Below are positions 24,201 to 36,200 of a stretch of DNA of 64,000 nt, in pieces. The notes under the pieces were generated by a model. The model saw only the letters and a program-made list of their open reading frames with translations. It ran no database searches and had not been told where the DNA came from. The stretch lies in contig CM066923.1 of the NCBI GenBank assembly GCA_033964015.1, positions 21,749,739 through 21,813,738 on the forward strand, written 5' to 3'. The first letter of the stretch is position 1; every line of letters starts with the position of its first letter. Both the position numbers and the translations under genes were made by a program. This DNA is from Scolanthus callimorphus. Lineage: Eukaryota > Cnidaria > Anthozoa > Actiniaria > Edwardsiidae.

Positions 24201-27200
24201 TTGAATATGAACCCTTGGAAGAGTTTTTCCCTAAAGAATTGAATTTTGGAACATTTGTAGTTGTATTTTGGGAACATTTGTAGTCCATATTTGAAGTTTC
24301 AAACCTTATTTAACTTTGACTTTGTTTTGAAGGTTTTCGCGAGAATTTTTCGGATAAACATCCGTCACTTCAGTACTCATAAAACAAGTCTAGTTTTCCT
24401 GAATCGCTACAATACTGTAAACATTTCTTTTTTGCAGGTTGAACAACAATTTTCGTTTAACTTTAGCCAATCAAGCAATTTCAGTCTACTTCTTTTTCGT
24501 AGACGTGGCAAATCGGGTTTTAAAAACCAACGAATTCGTCTCAGATTCTTGCGCTAAAGTTTTTGAATGGCTTTCTTGAGTGACATTTCAGATATAACCT
24601 TTTAAGCCGGCTTTTCACTAGTGAAGTAAGCGGAGAAGGAGAAGGAGACGTAAGGACGCTTGCGTTCGTGTAAAAATCAAAGAACGAAGACGAAGAAGGA
24701 GACGTAAGCGTGAAGGTAGCAGAACGGAAGGGTTCCTTTTTCTTACCTCTCCGCTCACGCTTACGTCGCTAACTGTCACAACGCAACGATTTCCACACAA
24801 ACCTAATATAAGCTCTTACGTCTCCGTCTCCGCTTTTTTCACAAGAGAAAAGCCGGCTTTAAAAAAATTATGAAAATGCATGTCGTCAGAAGCACAGGAG
24901 CTTCAATCTGGGATACATTCTTGAGGCAGCGTTTTGACTGACCAAGCTATTTTTAGAAACAGTTTCTAATTCAATGTCTCACTTGTGGCAAGGCAAGACG
25001 TCTGCTAAAATAACCCACTCTACATTAAAAGAGTAGAAATACAGTGTTGCAAAAAGAATCAACAATATCCGACCATAATGAAGATTTCTGTGCACTGGGA
25101 ATCAGGCTTTTGGAAAACAATAGAAAAGTGCTTCTAAAATAGCAAGGTCAGTCAAAATGCTGCCTCCATAGCCTAGTATGAGAGAGGAAAGCTCCTACTT
25201 ATGGGCTTCTGATGTCTTGAAATGTTTTGTATGTCGTGGACTTTCGCATATTGAATATTATTTTGGCTTTTCTTCACTCACCCGATGTCGTTTAACGGCT
25301 AAACTAGGAATAATTGCACATGTATATCTCGGAAACACAAAATGTTTCTTGTCTAGCAAAGAAACATTTTTTGTGTCCCGGCTACAAAATTTCTCACGCA
25401 CAACAATCTTTCTTGCGTGGCTAAATTGGGAAACATGAAGGAAACATATCCGGATACATTGAATGCTATGCGCTACACATGTGTCCTAGTTTAGCCGTAG
25501 AACCTTTAGTTTGAGATAAAAAAGGTACCTACTGAACCAGCAGGCTTAAATATGACACTTGGTTATATACGGCAAAATATACGGCTAAACTATGAATAAT
25601 TGCACACGTATATCTCGGAAACACAAAATGTTTCTTGTCTAGCAAAGAAACATTTTTTGTGTCCCGGCTACAAAATTTCTCGCGCACAACAATCTTTCTT
25701 GCGTGGCTAAATTGGGAAACATGAAGGAAACATGTCCGGATACATTGAATGCTATGCGCTACACATGTGTCCTAGTTTAGCCGTAGAACCTTTAGTTTGA
25801 GATAAAAAAGGTACCTACTGAACCAGCAGGCTTAAATATGACACTTGGTTATATACGGAGACAAAAAAGGTACAATTTTGAGTTTGCCCTATTATGTATT
25901 CTTCTTACTGTTTCAGGATGTTTTAGATGCCGATGAGACTCAACATTTCGAGAAAGAATTCTTTGCCTTCCGCTCTATTACTAGGGTAAGTTTTCGTTCG
26001 CAAGAACAATTAGAGTCATGAGAAAATTGTTCAGTCATGATTTACAGCTAAACCACTGTTTCGCGCTGCACATTTTCTAAACGTTGCTTTTGGTTTTTGC
26101 CTCTGTTCCGCCAGTCAAATCATCTAAGCCAATCAGGTCCTTCCCTTGTTTCGTCTGGTGCATTCGCCTGGCTTTCTGTCGCGACGAAAACCGAAGGCAA
26201 GGACCTGATTGGCTTCAAACGCCAAAGCTATAAAGGGTCAAAATCAATAGAAAAATATAGTAACTACGTATAGACGGTACCGTTTGCAGAGTGTAGCAAG
26301 AGACATGCCGGTAAGGGAGATGTTCTGTATTTTTGCACGTTAGGCCCATTAGAATAGGAAATTTTCATTATGACGTATTTAACTACGACTACCAGAAACC
26401 TTTGCGTTGTCCCTTTTGTTCGCGTAATTACCGCCTATTGTTTCCAATAGCGGCTTATCTGCATAAGAATAGAAAACTGAAAAGGATTCTAGTAGTCGTA
26501 GTCAAATTACGCAATAGTGCAAATGTCCTATTGTTACGAAACAACGAAACAATGAACAGTGTTCGTAAATAATTAGCATACGTACTAGGGCAATTAGAAT
26601 TGTGAGAATTTTGACAAAACAAAGAACAAGGATTCGTAAATAATTAGTATACGCGCGAGAGCAATAAAATTGTGACAGAACAAACAAAACTCTTCTTGAA
26701 TAATTACGATGCGTACTAGAGGGCAACAAGGATTCGTAAATAATTAGCATACGCGCGAGGCAATTAGAATTGTGAAGAATTTTGACGACACAAAGAACAG
26801 GATTCGTAAATAATTAGCAAACGTGCGAGGGCAATTAGAATTGTGAAGAATTTTGACGACACAAAGAACAGGATTCGTAAATAGAGCGGGTTTCAGTTGA
26901 CTGTCGTGAGTAATTCGCAATTTGTAATTACTCCTATAGGTTTTGTTCAGAATTGGTGTAATTACTTTGCGATTGGTTTCACGACAGTCATGTGAAAACC
27001 GCTCTATTAGCATACACGCGAGGCAATTAGAATTGTGAAAAATTTTGACGAAACAAAGAACAGGATTCGTAAATATTAGCATACGCGCGAGGCAATTAGA
27101 ATTGTGAAGAATTTTGACGACACAAAGAACAGGATTCGTAAATAGAGCGGGTTTCAGTTGACTGTCGTGAGTAATTCGCAATTTGTAATTACTCCTATAG

Positions 27201-30200
27201 GTTTTGTTCAGAATTGGTGTAATTACTTTGCGATTGGTTTCACGACAGTCATGTGAAAACCGCTCTATTAGCATACACGCGAGGCAATTAGAATTGTGAA
27301 AAATTTTGACGAAACAAAGAACAGGATTCGTAAATAATTAGCATACGCGCGAGGCAATTAGAATTGTGAAGAATTTTGACGACACAAAGAACAGGATTCG
27401 TAAATAGAGCGGGTTTCAGTTGACTGTCGTGAGTAATTCGCAATTTGTAATTACTCCTATAGGTTTTGTTCAGAATTGGTGTAATTACTTTGCGATTGGT
27501 TTCACGACAGTCATGTGAAAACCGCTCTATTAGCATACACGCGAGGCAATTAGAATTGTGAAAACAGGATTCGTAAATATTAGCATACGCGCGAGGCAAT
27601 TAGAATTGTGAAGAATTTTGACGAAACAAAGAACAGGATTCGTAAATAATTAGCATACGCGCGAGGGCAATTAGAATTGCGAAGATTTCTGACAAAACAA
27701 AGAACATGATTCGTAAATAATTAGCATACGCGCGAGGGCAATTAGAATTGCGAAGATTTTTGACAAAACAAAGAACATGATTCGTAAATAATTAGCATAC
27801 GCGCGAGGGCAATTAGAATTGCGAAGATTTTTGACAAAACAAAGAACATGATTCGTAAATAATTAGCATACGCGCGAGGCAATTAGAATTGTGAAGAATT
27901 TTGACGACACAAAGAACAGGATTCGTAAATAGAGCGGGTTTCAGTTGACTGTCGTGAGTAATTCGCAATTTGTAATTACTCCTATAGGTTTTGTTCAGAA
28001 TTGGTGTAATTACTTTGCGATTGGTTTCACGACAGTCATGTGAAAACCGCTCTATTAGCATACACGCGAGGCAATTAGAATTGTGCAAAATTTTGACGAA
28101 ACAAAGAACAGGATTCGTAAATATTAGCATACGCGCGAGGCAATTAGAATTGTGAAGAATTTTGACGAAACAAAGAACAGGATTCGTAAATAATTAGCAT
28201 ACGCGCGAGGGCAATTAGAATTGCGAAGATTTCTGACAAAACAAAGAACATGATTCGTAAATAATTAGCATACGCGCGAGGGCAATTAGAATTGCGAAGA
28301 TTTTTGACAAAACAAAGAACATGATTCGTAAATAATTAGCATACGCGCGAGGGCAATTAGAATTGCGAAGATTTTTTTGACAAAACAAAGAACATGATTC
28401 GTAAATAATTAGCATACGCGCGAGGGCAATTAGAATTGCGAAGATTTTTGACAAAACAAAGAACAGGATTCGTAAATAATTAGCATACGCGCGAGGGCAA
28501 TTAGAATTGTGAAGAATTTTGACGACACAAAGAACAGGATTCGTAAATAGAGCGGGTTTTAGTTGACTGTCGTGAGTAATTCGCAATTTGTAATTACTCC
28601 TATAGGTTTTGTTCAGAATTGGTGTAATTACTTTGCGATTGGTTTCACGACAGTCATGTGAAAACCGCTCTATTAGCATACACGCGAGGCAATTAGAATT
28701 GTGAAACATTTTGACGAAACAAAGAACAGGATTCGTAAATAATTAGCATACGCGCGAGGGCAATTAGAATTGCGAAGATTTCTGACAAAACAAAGAACAT
28801 GATTCGTAAATAATTAGCATACGCGCGAGGGCAATTAGAATTGCGAAGATTTTTGACAAAACAAAGAACATGATTCGTAAATAATTAGCATACGCGCGAG
28901 GGCAATTAGAATTGCGCAGATTTTTGACAAAACAAAGAACATGATTCGTAAATAATTAGCATACGCGCAAAGGCAATTAGAATTGCGAAGATTTTTGACA
29001 AAACAAAGAACAAGATTCGTAAATAATTAGCATGCGCGCGAGGGCAATTAGAATTGCGAAAGAGTTTTGACAAAACAAAGAACATGATTCGTAAATAATT
29101 AGCATACGCGCGAGGGCAATTAGAATTGCGAAGATTTTTGACAAAACAAAGAACATGATTCGTAAATAATTAGCATACGCGCGAGGGCAATTAGAATTGC
29201 GCAGATTTTTGACAAAACAAAGAACATGATTCGTAAATAATTAGCATACGCGCAAAGGCAATTAGAATTGCGAAGATTTTTGACAAAACAAAGAACAAGA
29301 TTCGTAAATAATTAGCATGCGCGCGAGGGCAATTAGAATTGCGAAAGAGTTTTGACAAAACAAAGAACATGATTCGTAAATAATTAGCATACGCGCGAGG
29401 GCAATTAGAATTGCGAAGATTTTTGACAAAACAAAGAACAGGATTCGTAAATAATTAACATGCGCGCGAGGGCAATTAGAATTCTTGCGAAGATTTTTGA
29501 CAAAACAAAGAACAGGATTCGTAAATATTACCATACGCGCGAGGCAATTAGAATTGTGAATAATTTTTGACAAAACAAAGAACAGGATTTGTAAATAATT
29601 AGCATACGCGCGAGGGCAATTTATTAGAATTTTGACAAAATTACAGAAATTAGCATACGCGCGAGGGCAATTAAATTTGTGACAAAACAAAGAACAGTCC
29701 TCCGAAAATTATCATACGCCCCAGGGCAATTATGTTAATTGTGGAGAATTGTGACAAAACAAAGAACAGTATTATTAAATAATGGACATACGCACTATAG
29801 AAAAATTGTCCATTATAGCCCACGAAATATGCCACAATGCCTGAGAAATATATTATAATGGATATAAGAAATTTTGTGTTATTTTGCACCGGATTCCGTG
29901 TACTGAGAGAGGTGAACTGTGATCATAAACATTTCTATTGGGACTAGTAAGACTTCTCATTTAATTTTCATTCCATTCCTTTTGCCAAGATGTCTAATAT
30001 CATAGGCGGTGGAAGTGGGGGCTTGTGGGGGACCCCCACTTTTTAGACGAATTTCCTTACTTGCACTTCGTAAGGGACTAAATTATTGACTTTAATATTA
30101 GAGGAAGCAGATACTTTTCCTTTCAAATAAGCCCCGACTTTTGAACATGTCCATCGGCTCTTAATATCTTTCCAGGAATTGTTAACATTAAAATTGAAAA

Positions 30201-33200
30201 TTATCAAACATCAAGTGTTGCTTAAGAGCTTGCACAAGTGTATATTTAAGCCTAAAGACATTGGCTGAAGACATATGTGATTCCTATCAGGAATTGGAGT
30301 TCAGCTTGGCTGATGTTCTGAGGCAAAGTTTCAAGCAGTGTTGGGACACTCGGGCCAAACTCAGGCTGTTGGAAGTCTTCGAAGGAATCAGTGGGCGCGA
30401 GCTTGTACAGGTACTTACAACTTGTCCTGAGTCACGCATGACGGGTTTTTGGTTTGATGAGTTTTCCGTCTGATATGAATTCAGACGATTTCACACTAAC
30501 ATTTCTTGTCAAAAATCCGTCTCGTCCCGGTTTCACAGTAAGACAAGTTTTCCATCCGGACGAATCGTCTCAGAGTTTTCCGTCTCTAGTGTGAATACGA
30601 CTATTGCGTCTTCATGTAATAGAGCGGATTTCACATGACTGTCAAGACTTGTTGTGTAATTGCGATTGCTTTTCGTTCTTATTGGCTACTCGATTTTCTC
30701 AGCCAATCAAATTTTGTAGTAAATACAATTGTGTAATTACTTAGTAATTGGTTCGGCTTGCAATTGGCTGAGAAAAGCCATTTAGCAGCAAGTCGTCATT
30801 TCTCTCGATTCTCATTGGCTAGTGATTGCTCAATCCACGATTCCGGAAAAGATGGCGCCGCGCGCGGCATTCTGGGAAAACGTACCAAATTGGCACAAGA
30901 TCAAAACAAAAAAGATGGCTGAAAGGTCACGCAGAAAAATTCACTTTGTTCGTTATTCGGGAATCAGGATGAAAAAATTATAAGTAGTTATTGCCACGTA
31001 TAAGCAAAAGACAAGTCCAAAGATAAATTTAGTGAAAAAAGCGTAGATATTGAGAAGAAATATGCTTCTTTGTAGTAGCGCTATTTTTTTCACGGTCCCT
31101 TTTCGAGAAAACAAAACTCCTTGTAAATGCTAAAACCCTCTTAACAGTAGCACATCACCTCAACCAATCTCCTTCAAAATCAATCATAATAACGACAAAT
31201 AAACATACCCTATGTCTGATGCTTAACATTCATGATATTTGTAGTTTATGATAATAAAAACAAATGCACTCTACTCTGCTTTTCATAGCGCACTGTGATA
31301 AATTTCAGAAACAACGGATCAACTGTTCAAGTCGTCCCTTTAATTATTGTTATGAAAATACGAGAAAGTCGTGTCAAAATACGGGAATGCCATGTCATAT
31401 ATTAAAAGAAGAAGAACTATGTTTTAAGGAATGGATTTGAAGTAATATTTCAATCAACATAGAGCGCATTAGGGTGAGAACAATAATGGTTTTACTGAAT
31501 CTCGGGCTACATATTTAGCACGTCCCACTTTAGAATCGAACATGCTCTTAAAAGCCGGAAAGCTGCTGAAATTACCTGAAGGCATATAGCAAAATACGTC
31601 TTATTGCTGAGGAAATTTCTAGAACACCTTTAGAAATGCTTTCTGACATTTTTGGATACATTTTTTTCAAGATAAATTTCTAAGTTCACTAAATGAAAAA
31701 CCAGTTGTGCGAAGTCACATGATGTTTTTATTTATGACTAAGTTCTTTTACTTCATTTTGAAAACATTATTTGTTAGAAAATAAGGCTTACAAGGTTTGA
31801 AAAAATACTAAAACAAAGATTAATAAAAAATTAATAAGAAAAATTGCAGATCAATTTTGTTTTTGGTAAATTCTGGGGGTGCTACGTTTGAATCCCTCAT
31901 GCACGGTGCGCCGCCGTTTTTAGTGAATTCGAATTTGATTTTCGATAACAATTTGATCGGACCAGTACTTTGCTATTACCGGCAAACAATTATTCTCAAA
32001 GGACTACACAACCCTATATACCTTTTAACAAGTTTCACCTCTAGTGTTACTTCGCCAGTTTTGTATTTAGAGGGTCTTAGATTGAATAAATACAGCAAAT
32101 CGAACTGCAAACAGGCCATTCAATTCGCCTACTTTACGCAAAAAAATAATTCGAACGCTGGCTATCTGAAAGTAAGTTTGCCGTATTTTTCTCTGAATAC
32201 TTTCGGCTTTGCAAAATTTAACTAGAGAAATGTTTCTTTAAGGTACCTAAATCATTGACATTGAATCATTAGTGGAACGGGCAACGGAAAAGTGTAGAAT
32301 GAACTAATTTTGGCAGATCTACATCAACTGGGGGCCATTCCATTTTTTGTCCACCCCCCCCCCCCCACCCACCCCCGGTTGATGACATTTTATGAGGGGT
32401 GGTCGCAGAAAAAATTCTGAGGGGTTGTTTTACCATTTTCTGAGGGGTTTCCCCGAAAAATGTGTTTTCTGAGGGTCAAAAATACGGAAATTTGTGATCA
32501 ACCGGTAAATTTTAGGGGCATATGCCATTTTTTCTTAGGGGTTAATTGAAAAAAGGCAAAATTCTGGGGGTCCGCCGGCAGAATTTATTTCTTAGGGGTT
32601 AATTCTTGACGATGTCATCAACCCGGGGGGTGTGGATATAAAATGGAATGGCCCTGGAAAGTCAAAATTTGACTTCTAGTCCAGTACATCTATCGAAAAA
32701 ATGGGGTGAACCTAGAACTAATTGCAACAGAAGGTCTCTCAACGGTTTTCGACACAGAATTCTATGCTGAATAACATGAAAAGTCCTATTTAGTCCTAGT
32801 GGTGGAAAGTGGTGAAATTTAGATTTTAAAGACAGTGCTCGAAATCTTGAATGGCCGCCATCTTGTGTCACAGGGTAAAGCCCGCGTGGTAACAAAAGTA
32901 GAAAATAAACATTAGAACACTTCCATATTGATATTTTTCAGGTCTAAATATATTAGTATGAATATTTAAAACCTGTTTAACAACCTAACATTGTATTTCT
33001 TGGCATTTTGAGCAAAAAATGGAGTCCGACAGAAAGCGTATGCAATCTAAGCCGATGAACTCACATCGCTTAATCAAGAAGTCAACATAATTTTTCATTT
33101 ATTTATGGGAACAGGTCAAATTCGGGATTTCTTTACTTTATTTGTGTTATTTAGAGCAGTTTTCCTATAATTCGACTCTTTATCAAGCTACTGTGACTTC

Positions 33201-36200
33201 ACCTGGGTCGTAAATTTATACTTGAATGAATCAGCAATGAGATTTAGGCAGTCTCATGGAAAGGCGCATCTTTAGGAAAAGTGGGATCACCCTAAGATCT
33301 GATTACGAGCCGCCAGCTCCTATTTCTGATAGCAGTGAACTACATATTTTTCCAGCTATAGGTGTTTGAGTATATTTTTATCTCATATTTGGTATATCTC
33401 ATATTTTCCACATTTCGAGTCTTTCGAAAACTCATTCTAATTAGATTACACGCATCAGTTTAAAATTCCGCGCGCGATCTATAAAATATTTTCTCGAAAT
33501 ATGCTATTTGTTTATCATAGAAGAAGATTCATATTTAAGTAAAAAAATGAAATATTTTTCGAAGAGAAACCACCTAATAACAACAAAATATTATACTTAG
33601 GTACGTATTTCAGTTCATTTGAACTGCATTCCAAACTAATTGAAGATAACTTTCTTTGGTTGCCCGTAGAATAGTGAATGCGCCTTGGATTCACTATTCT
33701 ACGTAGAAAATGAAACTCTCTTACTTTCTCTTACCTTATTGAACATTCAATGGGGACGAACATTGTGCCTTCAGCCAGGGAAATACAAGGCACAAAATCC
33801 CTCAACTTGTCGCGCTACGTTTGTCATCACAAGTTGTGTGTTTGATGAAAAACGAGCAACAATGCCAGAATTTGTGGCTCTATTTCGCGCAATAAGCTTT
33901 TACAATTTGAACAAATGGTTTGATTGCGGGACAACTTGTGATGCGAGATGAAAAACACGCAACATCGATCATCAACGTGCAACGCACTAATTTGGCGCGA
34001 CAAGTCGAGGGATTTCGTGCCTCGTATTTATCCCTGCTTTAAGCTTGATGTACACTTGCGACATAAGGACATAAGAAAAACATCACGCGAATACAAGTTA
34101 GTGGTTTCAAAAAATCGCTAGTGTGCACTGTGCATTACGTAAATAAATATACTGCTACTACTACCATAATGCAAAATCTATCCATTTGCTTCACCAACTG
34201 ATCAGAATATAACATCACTTCTTTACAGATAGGGATGTTGATGGTTCTGGAAATGCCTCACCACGTAGTTTAGCACATATACACCCGAGCCGTGCCATTG
34301 AATTTGGTACCCGTACCACTTTTTATCCGAGCCGTGCTAAAAAATACCCTCCGTGTAAATGAGCCATAAGTGCAACTTTACCAGACAGGGCGGGAATCAA
34401 TAGATGCAGCAAGGAATGAAATAGTACCGTTTAAACATGCCCGGCACAATATGTTCACAAGGAACATTTAGAGCTGGTTCTAACTGGAACCCAAGTGCAA
34501 GGACTTCAAACTCATACATTTCCCTTTTGTGGTTTACACTAGAACGCAAGTGCAGGACGCAAGCATATGATGAACATTAAGTCGTCGCGTTCCCTTGAAC
34601 ATGGGCTTGCGTCTAGTGTGAATCAGGTGAACACAAGCGCAAGCAACTAATCAATGCTGATTTTAGGCCTGCGCTTACGTCGCTATGATTCACGCTTGCG
34701 TCCAGCACTTGCGTCCGGTGCTTGCTTCCTGTACTTGCGTCCTGCGCTTGCGTCCTGTGCTTGCGTCATGTGCTTGCGTTCCAGTGAGTACCGTGTTTTA
34801 CAATGTTAAAACGTACTGGTCATTTTGACCAAAAAATTGGTCATCTCTGACTCAATTTCACATCATTTGAGTCAGAGATGACCAATTACGTTGGTCAAAA
34901 TGGCCAGTACGTTTTTACAGTATACTGCCGACCGCAAAATACACTCAAGCCGAAAAGGAGATCCCTAGTCCCAAAGTCAGGCGTCAATCGCTGGCCCGCA
35001 ATATTGAAAGCACTTTCAGTTTTGATACAGAGTTAATTTCGATATTGCTAAAAAGAAGCGCCAAAATGCTATCAAGGTTCTCTCGAATCTGATACTGTGG
35101 ATAGGTGTTGTGAGGGGGGATTCATGATTAGCGGTAGTGAGGGCGAGGTTGCTGCACGTGCACGACTTGCCAGCCGCGGTGTATAGAGCAGATTTCGTAT
35201 GACTGTGAAAAGTACCTTGACACGGCGCGGCACGGTCGCGGTGGCGGTACGAAACCTGGCCTGTTGTAAATACCAAACGAAACCGCGTAGTCGCGATACG
35301 GACACGGTCGCGGCGTGGTACAACTCTTTCGCGGTACTTTTCACAGTCATACGAAATCTGCTCTATCATCAGTCGTGTAGTGTAAACTACACACGCACCC
35401 CGGGGATGGTACTACACTGATTTCTCGGTACTAGGGGTGTGCCGCCAAGGTCAAAAACTTGACCCTATCAGATACCAAAAATTCTCGTTAGTTTTATACC
35501 CTACCGTAGACCTACGGTCAAAATCGTATACCCTACCGCAGACCTGAAGTTAGTCACCAGGGTGGTCAAATTGGTCGCAATCAAACCGGCATTTTGATAA
35601 TCATGAAAAGGTTTCAAAATAAACCACTTTTCCACTAATTGCGGCACAACTTTGATCGAAATTTGTTTGCACCTGGGTAGCCAAAAGATGAGCAGAAGAT
35701 GATAAAGACGATCTTACGAATTCAGAAAACGCCAGTTTATTACTCTTATGATTATCAAAAGGCGAGAATTGCATCTGTCACTTTCAAATTCTTGTTTAGG
35801 ACGAGCAATATCAACGAAAATAAAAACTCCTATTTTATATGCGTATTTCCCTTACGATCTTGACCTAATACGCGTATCTCGCCCATTAAATCTTCCTAAG
35901 CAAACGACTAGTCTCAAGAAGAAAATACTCAAAAAGGGTCACATATATAAGAAGAATGTTAAAGAAGACACAAAATATATATTACTTTGAGATCAGATAA
36001 AATAATTGCTCGGTTTCCAGCGAAATAGCTCAACTTCCGGTTACAGCCTCGTTTCCATGCTAAAGGAAGAGAGTCATATTCTAAACTGTTAAATTTGAAG
36101 GGGTTCCACCGCACGGATGCAGTAGGACTTTTAGTATGTTGTTTATGATGGTAATTACTATTGAATTGTGGAGAGAGAGCTTCTGTTGCAATTAGTTCTA

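Larger units (their letters stand above)
26535..29775. repeat. Large tandem array, ~68-bp unit, with embedded 121-bp MITEs
   Basis: More than 40 units with a consensus core GATTCGTAAATAATTAGCAT, ACGCGCGAGGGCAATTAGAA and GACAAAACAAAGAACA. Ends are degenerate (26535 and 29775). Two unit variants differ by TAAATAATTAG versus TAAATATTAG and by TTGTGAAGAA versus TTGCGAAGAT. Five units contain the same 121-bp insertion, giving a higher-order repeat. The array fills most of dynein intron 10. Minus-strand open frames of 100-176 codons here follow from the repeat and are not taken as genes. Confidence 0.97.

Noticed and set aside
26744..29690. Minus-strand frames of 100-176 codons in the 3.2-kb array
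   Set aside because: They are translations of the tandem unit plus embedded MITE, repeated several times; no independent evidence for coding.
26535..29775. CRISPR-like array
   Set aside because: Units are contiguous without unique spacers, and the context is an animal intron.
30258..30290. Alternative longer start of dynein exon 11 at 30258 (adds 11 codons)
   Set aside because: In frame, but it makes the spacing between two conserved blocks 11 residues longer than in the family; the TCCTATCAG acceptor fits better.
31857..32225. 122-codon plus frame inside the 5.9-kb interval, considered as transposase remnant
   Set aside because: No DDE-type motif, zinc finger or other familiar pattern; AT-rich composition makes such a frame plausible by chance.
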